DNA of 64,000 nt, from contig JAXMBL010000007.1 of the NCBI GenBank assembly GCA_046349915.1, positions 372,001-436,000 of the forward strand. The letters run 5' to 3'. A model generated the notes under the pieces. That model saw only the letters and a list, made by a program, of their open reading frames with translations. It searched no databases and was not told the DNA's origin. Below, piece by piece: positions 46,289 to 54,447 of this stretch. The position numbers were made by a program, and so were the translations under genes. Origin of the DNA: CAIXSC01 sp046349915 (GTDB taxonomy: Bacteria > Planctomycetota > Planctomycetia > Pirellulales > Pirellulaceae). Within the stretch, counting starts at the first letter, position 1. Each line of letters starts with the position of its first letter.

Positions 46289-47758
46289 TTGAATCGAATC
46301 GTCTCGTTTTGGCTGCTGGTCGCCATTATTGTCGCGGTATCGCTGCTGTTCTATCGCGTGATGTCCGGGTTTCTGCTGCCGCTGTTCCTCGCGGCGCTGC
46401 TGGTGATTCTCTTCGCACCGGCTCATCGTCGAGTCGCCTTGTGGTGTGGACCGCGACCCAGGCTGGCCGCCGGGATATCGACCGTGATTGTCGTCGGTTG
46501 TATTTTTCTGCCCGTCCTTTGGACCATTTCGATGGCGGTGTCGCAGTCCGTGGCCATCGTTCGCCGGATGGATGTGCGCGAAGCCAGCCGTCAACTTCAC
46601 CGGCTGCGGGACACTCTCGCACTGGATGTTCCTCTTTACGAAGAAGTGGTCGACTTGGCGCCGCTTTACCGCGACCTGTGCGAACCAGCGGCGGCCGACC
46701 GCGCGACGACGCTGGCGGAAATCACTCGTCGCGTGAACGCGATCGTCGAACAATTTCCCGAACATACCTCGGACGATAAGCGAGGTGATGCGAAGGAACT
46801 GCACGCCGGACTGACCGAAGTACGCGAGAAACTTCAGCAAGTTTCCCGTATCGTCGCGGTGGAAGGGGCGACTGCTCCGCAAGCGGCGGCGACGGCGGAA
46901 GATGCCGCCGCGAACGAGGCGCGAGCGGCGTTTCTCGCTTGGAGCGAACAGTTGCCGCGCGGCGCCGTGCGGCTGTACGCCAAACGCCTGCTGCACCCTT
47001 CGCCCGAGCAACTGCACGAATGGCGAGTGAGCGCGGCCGAGGAGGCTCAGGCTTGGCTGCTGCCGGCGGCTAATGCGACGGCAGGGTTTATCTTTCAAGC
47101 TGCTTTTGGCGCCATCATCATGGTGGTGTCGGTGTTCTTTTTCTTCCTGGATGGGCCGGAAATGGTGGCCACGATCATCCGTCTCATTCCACTTGACGTC
47201 CGTCACCAACGAGAATTGCTGGACGACTTCGTCGGCATCTCCCGAGCGGTGGTGATGGCGACTTTGGTCTCCGCCTTGGGGCAGGGCGTCTTGGCCGCCC
47301 TGGGATTTTGGTTCGCGAACGTCGATTCGGTCGCGCTCTTGGCGTTGTTGACGATGGTGTTTGCGATGGTTCCCTTCGTCGGCGCCATGGCGGTCTGGGT
47401 TCCCGTTTGTGCTTGGCTGGGCTTGGTCGAGGGACGAATCGGGACCGCCATTGGCTTGGCCGCCTACTGCGCCGTGATCGTGTCTCAAGCCGACAACGTC
47501 ATCAAGCCGATGATGCTCCGCGGTCACTCCAATCTCCACCCTCTTCTGGCGCTCTTGAGTATCTTGGGAGGCGTGAAGGCTCTGGGGCCCATTGGTATTC
47601 TGGTGGGTCCCATGGTCGTCGTGTTCCTGCAAACGCTGCTCAAGATTCTGCAACGTGAAATGACCAGTATGGAAGGCGATGGGAAGCGTGGGGCGAACCG
47701 CACCGAGGGCGTCGAAAGTGCGTCCAGTTCGACCGTAGCCAAGACCGCGGGGGATTGA
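46289..47758 (+). CDS. AI-2E family transporter (PerM-like)
   Basis: Membrane protein of 489 residues, longer than the usual ~350 because of an ~200-residue soluble loop (about residues 105-260) between the second pair of helices and the core. The core includes FFFFLDGPEMV, the amphipathic AVVMATLVSALGQGVLAALGF, MVFAMVPFVGAMAVWVP, and the C-terminal LGGVKALGPIGILVGPMVVVF. It starts at TTG with AGGAG about ten bases upstream. Its transported molecule is unknown. It differs from the TerB-fused paralogue at 13691-15619. Confidence 0.88.
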   Translation: MNRIVSFWLLVAIIVAVSLLFYRVMSGFLLPLFLAALLVILFAPAHRRVALWCGPRPRLAAGISTVIVVGCIFLPVLWTISMAVSQSVAIVRRMDVREASRQLHRLRDTLALDVPLYEEVVDLAPLYRDLCEPAAADRATTLAEITRRVNAIVEQFPEHTSDDKRGDAKELHAGLTEVREKLQQVSRIVAVEGATAPQAAATAEDAAANEARAAFLAWSEQLPRGAVRLYAKRLLHPSPEQLHEWRVSAAEEAQAWLLPAANATAGFIFQAAFGAIIMVVSVFFFFLDGPEMVATIIRLIPLDVRHQRELLDDFVGISRAVVMATLVSALGQGVLAALGFWFANVDSVALLALLTMVFAMVPFVGAMAVWVPVCAWLGLVEGRIGTAIGLAAYCAVIVSQADNVIKPMMLRGHSNLHPLLALLSILGGVKALGPIGILVGPMVVVFLQTLLKILQREMTSMEGDGKRGANRTEGVESASSSTVAKTAGD

Positions 47759-47823
47759 GTCGACCTGCGCTGCGTAGTCCGCTGATTCCAACGATTTTTC
47801 TCTACTTTGACGAGCATCCAGAT

Positions 47824-48276
47824 ATGGCCCGCAAGAAGGCGATTGAACAAACCACTGCCCCAGTCCCTGAAAACAACCGGCTGGCGTCGGAAGTAGATGC
47901 CGATTCGCGAGGCGAACTAAGTCTCGAGTCGACGACCGCCGAGTCTCAATCTCAAGAGCAGGAACCTTCGTCACATGATTCGATTCTCGAGGAAGTACAG
48001 GTGTTCCTCGAAAAACGCGAGGAACTCTTGAGCAAGTTGGCCGCCGAGATCGAGGCGACGGAGATGCGGCTGGCCGAATTGCGCCGGACCGCTCAACTGC
48101 TGCAAGCGGAAGCCGCGCCCGAATCGGCCAAGGACAAAAAGGCGAAAAAGCCCAAGCCGAAGACCGCCGCAAAGCCGGAAAAAAAGTTGGTCGCGGCCGA
48201 GGCCGATAACTCGGCCGAAAAGAACACGGCGGACTCGCCCATCGATCCCGACGCCTTCGAAACGCCCGCGGAATAA
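47824..48276 (+). CDS. Small charged coiled-coil protein, unknown function
   Basis: Protein of about 150 residues starting MARKKAIEQ. It has an acidic, Ser/Glu-rich N-terminal part, a short coiled coil (about residues 58-98: EEVQVFLEKREELLSKLAAE), and a Lys/Ala/Pro-rich basic stretch reminiscent of histone H1-like tails, ending in an acidic tail. An upstream in-frame codon at 47755 overlaps the AI-2E stop codon but lacks support. It may be co-transcribed with the transporter. No family was recognised; nucleic-acid binding via the KAKKPKPKTAAK region is conceivable. Confidence 0.6.
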   Translation: MARKKAIEQTTAPVPENNRLASEVDADSRGELSLESTTAESQSQEQEPSSHDSILEEVQVFLEKREELLSKLAAEIEATEMRLAELRRTAQLLQAEAAPESAKDKKAKKPKPKTAAKPEKKLVAAEADNSAEKNTADSPIDPDAFETPAE

Positions 48277-48353
48277 CGAGCGGGATTGGTTGATTTGACG
48301 CGACGATGCGTTTCGCCTCTCCAAGCAAGTGCTTTGTCGCAACAAGAAACTAG

Positions 48354-48381
48354 GTACGACGGACTTCTAGTCCGTCGGTGC
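48354..48381. repeat. Palindromic repeat family B, single copy
   Basis: GTAC-GACGGACT-TCT-AGTCCGTC lies between two genes whose 3' ends converge. Immediately after, 48431-48460 carries direct and inverted copies of ATTCGTGG/ATTCGCG motifs like those at 34640 and 34781. Confidence 0.75.
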
Positions 48382-48468
48382 GATCCGAGCACGTGCGATG
48401 ACCCACAACGGTTCTCCACTCTCCTTCCGGATTCGTGGAATTCGCGCAATTCGTGGTTCGCCGAGTCT

Positions 48469-48588
48469 CTATTCGTCGTTGGAATCGAACGAACGTTTCG
48501 AGGTCATGAGTTTGTAGAAGCAAAAGAAGGTGCCGGACGCGATGAACGTCCAGACGATCAGCAAGCAGATTATGGCTGAATAGGACAT
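48469..48588 (-). CDS. 39-residue single-helix membrane peptide, MetS-like transporter subunit
   Basis: A short frame starting ATG at 48588, 22 nt after the stop codon of the NSS symporter. It encodes 39 residues: MSYSAIICLL, a hydrophobic helix to about residue 25 (IVWTFIASGTFFCFYK), then a polar tail (MTSKRSFDSNDE). NSS transporters of the MetP class in actinobacteria and other bacteria need a small one-helix subunit (MetS) encoded directly after the transporter gene. The size, topology and position fit that role. No strong ribosome binding site was seen, so translation may be coupled. I am unsure whether it is homologous to MetS or only analogous. Confidence 0.65.
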   Translation of the reverse strand: MSYSAIICLLIVWTFIASGTFFCFYKLMTSKRSFDSNDE

Positions 48589-48610
48589 GATTTAGCTCGC
48601 TCTATTGGGG

Positions 48611-50413
48611 CTAGGAAAGCGTGTCGGAAATGCCGGCCTCGCGGCGTTTCTTCCACGCAATCGAGACGAGTGCGGCGAATCCAAGAAACACCAGCACCAG
48701 AATGATCCGATCGAGATTTCGCCAGAAGGGGAGCCGTTCGTCGATGGCGAGTTCGGCTTCGAGCAGCTTGATTTGATCCAGTTCCGCCTCGGTGAGAGGT
48801 TCCGCGTTCTCCGCGTTGCTCGCCACGGCGGCCAGCCGATCCTCGAACGGCTTCAGCTTTGCGACTTTGCTTTGCTGGCTTTCTCGAATATCAGCGTGCG
48901 TCAGTTTTCCAATGATACTCGAGCCCGACCATTCCCAAGCGGGCGTCTCGCGCCCATTCGCGAGTGCTTTGATGTACGCATCCCAGCCGGCTTGGGGTTG
49001 AAAAAAACTGCCGATCAAAATCACGATCAAGAACGTTGGAGTGACATACTTGATGACGGGGTAGAAGATCTTGGGAACCGCGATTTCCGCTCCCTTGGAG
49101 ATTTCGTCCCAACCGCGGCGCATGCCAAACACCCAGGCGAACAGAATCGTCTCGATTAAGGCGAACACCACCAGCGCGAAAGTACCCGCCCAGTGGTCGA
49201 ATTCGTCGAAGAAAACCGATTGACGCATGCAGGCCACGGGAACAGCCAAGGGGAGCAGCATGGCGCCAAAAGTCCAGGCGCTCGCGGAGCGGCTCATCCG
49301 GAACTCGGACTGCAAGAACGCCATGATCGGTTGGCCCATGGCCAGGGAACTGGTGATCGCCGCGAAAAACAACAGCCCAAACCACATGAATCCGGCGAAC
49401 GGCGCTAGGCCATGCCATTTCTGGAAGAGCGTCGGGAAGACGTGGAAGCCAAGTTCGAACCCCGAACCGCCCGCCGTCTTGGCGACCACGGTGTCGAGTC
49501 CCAGATAGGCGACGGCGATGGGCAGCAGAATTGAGCCGCCGATGATCACCTCGCAGAACTCGTTGGTGAACGCCGCCGAAGCCCCAGTCAGCGCGACGTC
49601 GTCTTGCTCGCGAAGATACGAGGCGTAGCAGTGGATGGATCCCATGCCGATTGAGAGAGTGAAGAAGATCTGGCCGGCGGCGGCGAGCCAAACGGCGGGA
49701 TTGGCGAGCGAATCAAACTTGGGCTCCCAGACGAAATTCAAACCCAGCCACGGGCTGGCCTTCGCCTCGGGGTCTACCCACATCCCCGTGGCGCCTTCGC
49801 CGCCGGGAACAATCAACAACCCGCGAATGGCTAGAAGGATGCCGAAGACGATCAGCAAGGGCATGCCAATCTTGCAGATGAGCTCAATGCCCTTGGCGAG
49901 TCCCCGTGAGAGGATAAAGACATTGATCAGCATGCACAAGAAGAATAAGCCAAGGCCCCACCAGCTGATGGCGAAGAGCTGGCCCGGTTTTTCGCCTGTC
50001 ATCTCGTTGAAGAATTCGACAGGGTTCTTGTCGGCAAAACCACCGATCAACGAGTATCCCGCGTACGACATCGTCCACGATTCGATGTAGAGGTAGTAGG
50101 CCGCGATAATCAGATTGGTCCAGAGGCCAAAGACTCCGAGATACTTCCATATGCCGCTCCGTCCCATCGATTGGAAGATACCGGGCGTCGAGTGATGGCC
50201 GTGGCGACCACCGTATCGCCCCATGGTCCATTCAACCCAGATGAGGGGTAGGCCCATGACTAAGAGTGCGACTAAGTAGGGGATCAAGAACGCCCCGCCG
50301 CCATTCTTGGCAGCTTGAGCGGGGAAGCGGAGGAAGTTGCCGAGCCCGACCGCGTTGCCGGCCATGGCGAGCACCAGTCCCACTCGCGACGCCCAACGTT
50401 CCTTGTTTGCCAT
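48611..50413 (-). CDS. Sodium:neurotransmitter symporter (NSS/SNF family)
   Basis: Sodium-dependent amino-acid transporter of 600 residues with about twelve helices. The first helix shows the sodium and substrate site AMAGNAVGLGNFLRFP. GGGAFLIPYL and PLIWVEWTMGRYGGRHGHHS follow, and helix 6-8 regions include FFTLSIGMGSIHCYASY. The ATG at 50413 with AGGAA upstream starts at MANKERWASR. An upstream codon at 50476 would add 21 charged, non-conserved residues. A C-terminal charged segment (about residues 520-575) precedes a final helix. The substrate is probably an amino acid. A 39-residue peptide follows in the same transcript. Confidence 0.92.
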   Translation of the reverse strand: MANKERWASRVGLVLAMAGNAVGLGNFLRFPAQAAKNGGGAFLIPYLVALLVMGLPLIWVEWTMGRYGGRHGHHSTPGIFQSMGRSGIWKYLGVFGLWTNLIIAAYYLYIESWTMSYAGYSLIGGFADKNPVEFFNEMTGEKPGQLFAISWWGLGLFFLCMLINVFILSRGLAKGIELICKIGMPLLIVFGILLAIRGLLIVPGGEGATGMWVDPEAKASPWLGLNFVWEPKFDSLANPAVWLAAAGQIFFTLSIGMGSIHCYASYLREQDDVALTGASAAFTNEFCEVIIGGSILLPIAVAYLGLDTVVAKTAGGSGFELGFHVFPTLFQKWHGLAPFAGFMWFGLLFFAAITSSLAMGQPIMAFLQSEFRMSRSASAWTFGAMLLPLAVPVACMRQSVFFDEFDHWAGTFALVVFALIETILFAWVFGMRRGWDEISKGAEIAVPKIFYPVIKYVTPTFLIVILIGSFFQPQAGWDAYIKALANGRETPAWEWSGSSIIGKLTHADIRESQQSKVAKLKPFEDRLAAVASNAENAEPLTEAELDQIKLLEAELAIDERLPFWRNLDRIILVLVFLGFAALVSIAWKKRREAGISDTLS

Positions 50414-50572
50414 CGAACCATTCCTGCGAGGGTCTAGGGGATTTTTCTCTGTCTGCTTCGCCTCTGTGGGTGACAACTATGTCGGAGCCGCTGGGGGAAG
50501 TCAACGTAGCGACGAAACGCCAGCTTTCTCATGATCGCTTTGGCCGCGAAAAAGAAGTGGAACGCGGGCGGT

Positions 50573-50593
50573 TGGATATTTTTCAAATATCCA
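50573..50593 (+). promoter_or_regulatory. Inverted repeat upstream of sufR
   Basis: TGGATATTT-TTC-AAATATCCA is a perfect 9-bp dyad just ahead of a promoter-like sequence. It is AT-rich within GC-rich surroundings, and its position suits an operator for the iron-sulfur regulator encoded downstream. It could instead serve the divergent NSS gene. Confidence 0.5.
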
Positions 50594-50594
50594 G

Positions 50595-50622
50595 TTGTCA
50601 AAAATGCGAAAAGGTATACAGT
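50595..50622 (+). promoter_or_regulatory. Candidate sufR promoter
   Basis: TTGTCA at 50595-50600 and TACAGT at 50617-50622 are 16 nt apart (TATACA at 50615 is an alternative -10). The ATG of sufR follows 45 nt later. Confidence 0.5.
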
Positions 50623-50667
50623 ACGTGCGGAACAAGGCTGAGGCCACGGTTTCATTAAGGTTGTTGT

Positions 50668-51309
50668 ATGTCCGCCGAGACGCTCCCGTCCGACTCCACG
50701 CTGCTCGATTTGTTGCGGCGAAATTCCAGTCTGTCGATTGGCGAGTTGGCGGATGCGCTGGAAGTGACGGCGACGGCTGTGCGGCAACGGTTGAACCGAT
50801 TGATGGGCCAAGGGTTAGTGCAGCGTTCGCTGGTGCGAGCGGGCCGGGGCCGACCCAGTCATGCGTACGAGTTGACGGGGCTGGGGCGGAAGCAAGCAGG
50901 TTCCAATTTTTCAGATCTAGCGATCGTGCTCTGGCAGGAGTTGCGAGAGGTCAAGGATCTGGAGGTGCGGCGAGGCTTGTTGGAGCGGTTGTGTCGGCGG
51001 TTGGCTGAGCGTTATTCGGATCAAGTGAAGGGCGAGAGTGTCGGGGAACGGATGGCGTCGCTGGCCGAGTTGTTTCAGCAGCGGCGGATTCCGTTGGAGG
51101 TCGAATCGCACGGCGGGTTGCCAGTCCTGAATGCGTTGGCCTGTCCCTACCCCGATTTGGCGGAAAAGGATCGGTCGATTTGCTCGCTGGAGCGTTTGTT
51201 GTTTTCCGAGTTGGCTGGCGAGACTTTGCGGTTGACTGAGTGTCGATTGGATGGGGATGCGTGCTGCCGATTCGAGCCATCTGCCAATTCAGTGGTCGTT
51301 GGTACTTGA
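50668..51309 (+). CDS. sufR: SufR-like iron-sulfur-sensing transcriptional regulator
   Basis: Winged-helix regulator of 213 residues. The N-terminal HTH (about residues 10-75) includes LSIGELADALEVTATAVRQ and the wing GRGRPSHAYELTGLG. The C-terminal half carries cysteines spaced C-x12-C (ALACPYP to RSICSLE) and then LTECRLDGDACCRF, in the region where SufR proteins bind a [4Fe-4S] cluster. AAGG lies 8 nt before the ATG. As in cyanobacteria it heads the suf genes, here with nuoB in between, and probably represses them when the cluster is intact. Confidence 0.88.
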   Translation: MSAETLPSDSTLLDLLRRNSSLSIGELADALEVTATAVRQRLNRLMGQGLVQRSLVRAGRGRPSHAYELTGLGRKQAGSNFSDLAIVLWQELREVKDLEVRRGLLERLCRRLAERYSDQVKGESVGERMASLAELFQQRRIPLEVESHGGLPVLNALACPYPDLAEKDRSICSLERLLFSELAGETLRLTECRLDGDACCRFEPSANSVVVGT

Positions 51310-51458
51310 GCGGCCGTTGTTGGAGCGAAGGTTTCGCGGTTTTGCAGTTCGGCGGATTTGGCTCAAAAACGGGGCGGGCGGTTAGCAGGCGGGGACGGGC
51401 GTGGTATCTTAACGGCTTCAAGTCCTTACCCGTCAATGCGAAGCGTGGATAGACGAAC

Positions 51459-52085
51459 ATGACACAGCCATGGATTGAAGGTCGCTTTGAAGAAAATGTG
51501 ATCGTGACGACGGTCGAGCAGGGGATTAACTGGGCTCGCGAGTCCAGCATCTGGCCGATGACGTTCGGGCTGGCATGCTGTGCGATCGAAATGATGGCGG
51601 CGGGCGCCAGTCGTTACGACATGGACCGCTTTGGCGCCGGTGCGTTTCGAGCGACGCCGCGACAGGCGGATTTGATGATTGTCGCCGGGACGGTGACTTA
51701 CAAAATGGCGAGTCGCGTGCGGCGGTTGTACAACATGATGCCCGACCCCAAATTCGTGATCGCGATGGGCGCCTGCACCGTGGGCGGCGGCCCGTACTTC
51801 AAGTGGGGTTATCACGTGGTGAAGGGGGTTGATTTGGTGGTGCCGGTCGACGTTTACGTCCCGGGTTGCCCTCCTCGCCCCGAAGCCTTGCTGGAAGGCC
51901 TCATGCGGATTCAAGACAAGATTCGCGGACACAAGATCGCCAAGCGCCGCAGCGATGAATCGCGTGGTTGGTTGGTGGCGGGAGAAAAGGTGGATGACGA
52001 GTTGCCGGTTCCGCATCACTCGGGGTACGTCGATGTGCCCGAGGATTACAAGCCGCTGACGAGCCACCAGAAGATCACTGGTTAA
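51459..52085 (+). CDS. nuoB: NADH-quinone oxidoreductase subunit B (NuoB/PSST), not beside other nuo genes
   Basis: Subunit of 208 residues that holds the terminal [4Fe-4S] cluster N2 of complex I and contacts quinone. The four cluster ligands appear intact: FGLACCAIEM (tandem Cys), MGACTVGGGP and VPGCPPRPEAL. The PVDVYVPGCPPRP core and the GTVTYKMA stretch are canonical. The C-terminal ~40 residues (after KIAKRRS) form an extra tail. It is 149 bp after sufR and 33 bp before sufC, with no other complex I gene in the window, so it is either the genome's detached nuoB or a paralogue. The upstream ribosome binding site is weak. Confidence 0.93.
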   Translation: MTQPWIEGRFEENVIVTTVEQGINWARESSIWPMTFGLACCAIEMMAAGASRYDMDRFGAGAFRATPRQADLMIVAGTVTYKMASRVRRLYNMMPDPKFVIAMGACTVGGGPYFKWGYHVVKGVDLVVPVDVYVPGCPPRPEALLEGLMRIQDKIRGHKIAKRRSDESRGWLVAGEKVDDELPVPHHSGYVDVPEDYKPLTSHQKITG

Positions 52086-52118
52086 GGTGCCTACGAGGAG
52101 CTGGAGAATTATTCCAGC

Positions 52119-52955
52119 ATGAGCGATTCCATGACTGACGTTCTGAATATCGTCGACCTGCATGTCTCCGTAAATGGCAAGCCAATTCTGCGGGGCGTGA
52201 ACTTGCGGATGTTGCGAGGCGAGACGCACGCCTTGATGGGACCCAACGGCTCGGGCAAAAGTACGCTCGGACTCGCCATCATGGGCCACCCGAATTACGA
52301 GATCACGCAAGGCAAGATCGAACTGAATGGTCAGGACTTGGTTGAATTCGAAGCCGACCAGCGCGCACGCGCGGGCATCTTCATGGCCTTCCAGCGGCCG
52401 GTATCTATTCCGGGCGTGAAGCTGGCCGACTTCCTGCGGCACGCAACCACCAACGTGCGGAACCCAGATCGTAAGGAAGGCGAAGAGTTGATCGCCATGC
52501 GAGATTTTCGCAAGGAGCTCCGATCGAAGATGGAGCACTTGCGGATGGACCCCGAGTTTGCTCGACGGTATGTGAACGATGGTTTTTCGGGTGGTGAAAT
52601 GAAGCGGGCCGAGATTCTGCAACTCGCCATGCTGCAGCCCAAGTTTGCGATTCTCGATGAAACCGACAGCGGGCTCGATGCCGACGCCGTGCGGCTCGCC
52701 AGCGAGAGCATTGCGGAGATTGGCCGCAAGAACATGGGTTTGTTGATTATCACCCACCACGACAAACTGTTAGAGCACAATCCGCCCGACTTCACGCACG
52801 TGATGCTGGGTGGTCGGATTGTGGAAACGGGCGGCGTGGAATTGGCTGCCGAATTGCATTCCCACGGGTATGACCGCATTCGCAAGGCTTATCCCGCCGC
52901 CGAGGCGGAGAATCGTGCGATGTTGGAAAAGGACGAAGCTCAGCCAGTGGCTTGA
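52119..52955 (+). CDS. sufC: Fe-S cluster assembly ATPase SufC
   Basis: ABC-type ATPase of 278 residues (typically ~250) that drives the SufBCD scaffold. The Walker A motif is GPNGSGKST (41-49). IFMAFQRPVSIPGV is the SufC-specific Q-loop region. The signature is NDGFSGGEMKRAEILQ, and the Walker B is FAILDETDSGLD. ITHHDKLL is the H-loop. The C-terminal ~20 residues are a charged extension. GAGGAG precedes the gene by about 20 nt, so ATG 52119 or ATG 52131 may be the start. Confidence 0.96.
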   Translation: MSDSMTDVLNIVDLHVSVNGKPILRGVNLRMLRGETHALMGPNGSGKSTLGLAIMGHPNYEITQGKIELNGQDLVEFEADQRARAGIFMAFQRPVSIPGVKLADFLRHATTNVRNPDRKEGEELIAMRDFRKELRSKMEHLRMDPEFARRYVNDGFSGGEMKRAEILQLAMLQPKFAILDETDSGLDADAVRLASESIAEIGRKNMGLLIITHHDKLLEHNPPDFTHVMLGGRIVETGGVELAAELHSHGYDRIRKAYPAAEAENRAMLEKDEAQPVA

Positions 52956-52992
52956 GCTGGTTTCCCGCGGATGATGAGTCTTCCTCGTTCAG

Positions 52993-53007
52993 CCTCAGGC
53001 TGAGGAG
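52993..53007 (+). promoter_or_regulatory. Dyad overlapping the sufB ribosome binding site
   Basis: CCTCAG-G-CTGAGG at 52993-53005 runs into GAGGAG (53002-53007), the ribosome binding site 8 nt before the sufB ATG. A small hairpin (CCTCA-GGC-TGAGG) would hide the site. It may only be a chance or dispersed repeat. Confidence 0.35.
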
Positions 53008-53015
53008 TCATTGCC

Positions 53016-54431
53016 ATGGCATCAGAGTTATTGGCTTCGCCTGCACAAGATGAGATTGGCGAGATCAACAAGTACGACTTCCGCACGGAATCGCGGCCAG
53101 TTTTTCGTGCTCAACGAGGCATCAACGCCGAGATTGTTAGGCAGATTTCGGAGATGAAGGGCGAGCCGGAGTGGATGCGCGACTTCCGGCTCCGGTCGCT
53201 GAAGATCTTCGAATCGAAGCCGATGCCGAAATGGGGCGGCGACATCGCGGTCGACTTCCAAGACATCTACTACTACTTGAAGCCGACCGACAAACAGGGC
53301 CACACCTGGGAAGAGGTGCCGCAGGAGATCAAGGACACGTTCGACAAGCTGGGCATCCCGGAGGCCGAGAAGAAGTTCCTCGCGGGCGTGAAGGCTCAAT
53401 TCGAGAGCGAGGTGGTCTACGGTTCGTTGAAGGAAGACTTGGCCGAGAAGGGAGTCATTTTCACCGACACCGATTCCGCGTTGCGCGAACATCCCGACTT
53501 GATGCGGGAGTATTTCGCCACGATCATTCCGCCGGAAGACAACAAGTTCGCCGCGCTCAATTCGGCTGTCTGGTCGGGTGGGTCGTTCATTTACATCCCC
53601 AAGGGTGTAAAGATCGATTTCCCGCTCCAGGCCTACTTCCGCATCAATGCGGAAAACATGGGGCAGTTCGAACGCACGCTGATCATTGTCGACGAAGGGG
53701 CGGAAGTGCACTACGTCGAAGGTTGCACGGCGCCGATGTACAGCACGGAGAGTTTGCATTCGGCGGTGGTTGAGATCATCGTCAAGCGTGGGGCTCGCTG
53801 CCGCTATACCACCATCCAGAACTGGGCGAACAACATCTACAACCTGGTTACGAAGCGAGCGGTCGCCTACGCCGACGCAACCATGGAATGGATCGATGGG
53901 AACTTGGGAAGCCGCCTCACGATGAAGTACCCAGCCGTCTACATGATGGAGCCAGGGGCGCGAGGCGAGATTCTGTCGATTGCGTTCGCAAGCAATGGCC
54001 AGCATCAAGACGCGGGCGCGAAGCTCGTGCATTGTGCACCGAACACCACGGGCCAGATCATCTCGAAGTCGATCTCGAAGAACGGGGGACGAGCGAGCTA
54101 TCGAGGGTTGGTGCGAGTGGAGAAGGGGGCTAAGAACGCCAAGTGCAACGTGGTATGCGACGCCCTGATTCTCGATCCACGCAGCCAAAGCGATACGTTC
54201 CCTTACATCGAAGTGGCCGAGCAGGACGCATCGATCGGGCATGAAGCGAGTGTGTCGAAGATCGGCGAAGAGCAACTGTTCTATCTGATGAGTCGTGGGC
54301 TGACGGAAGCGGAAGCGAGCACCATGATCGTGAACGGTTTTATCGAGCCGTTGGTGCGGGAGCTGCCGATGGAGTACGCGGTCGAAATGAATCGCTTGAT
54401 CCAGCTGCAAATGGAAGGTTCGGTCGGTTAA
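53016..54431 (+). CDS. sufB: Fe-S cluster assembly scaffold SufB
   Basis: Core scaffold subunit of 471 residues, normal length. The beta-helix portion shows SAVWSGGSFIYIPKGV, VHYVEGCTAPMYS (a conserved scaffold Cys), TTIQNWANNIYNLVTKRA, and the C-terminal GHEASVSKIGEEQLFYLMSRGL with conserved His and Glu. The GAGGAG ribosome binding site lies 8 nt upstream. It works with SufC and SufD to build [4Fe-4S]/[2Fe-2S] clusters. No sufE or sufU is adjacent, so the sulfur donor must be encoded elsewhere. Confidence 0.97.
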   Translation: MASELLASPAQDEIGEINKYDFRTESRPVFRAQRGINAEIVRQISEMKGEPEWMRDFRLRSLKIFESKPMPKWGGDIAVDFQDIYYYLKPTDKQGHTWEEVPQEIKDTFDKLGIPEAEKKFLAGVKAQFESEVVYGSLKEDLAEKGVIFTDTDSALREHPDLMREYFATIIPPEDNKFAALNSAVWSGGSFIYIPKGVKIDFPLQAYFRINAENMGQFERTLIIVDEGAEVHYVEGCTAPMYSTESLHSAVVEIIVKRGARCRYTTIQNWANNIYNLVTKRAVAYADATMEWIDGNLGSRLTMKYPAVYMMEPGARGEILSIAFASNGQHQDAGAKLVHCAPNTTGQIISKSISKNGGRASYRGLVRVEKGAKNAKCNVVCDALILDPRSQSDTFPYIEVAEQDASIGHEASVSKIGEEQLFYLMSRGLTEAEASTMIVNGFIEPLVRELPMEYAVEMNRLIQLQMEGSVG

Positions 54432-54447
54432 CGACTGAGGGACGATA

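Noticed and set aside
46184..48328. Long minus-strand frame (714 codons) opposite the AI-2E transporter and coiled-coil gene
   Set aside because: Translation is rich in Arg/His/Gln with no domain. It is the antisense shadow of a clear membrane transporter frame in GC-rich DNA.
52101..52117. CTGGA...TCCAG dyad before sufC
   Set aside because: Only 5 bp of stem with a 7-nt loop, too weak to call a regulatory element.
51426..52760. Minus-strand frame of ~444 codons opposite nuoB and sufC
   Set aside because: His- and Arg-rich product spanning two genes that are clear on the other strand.
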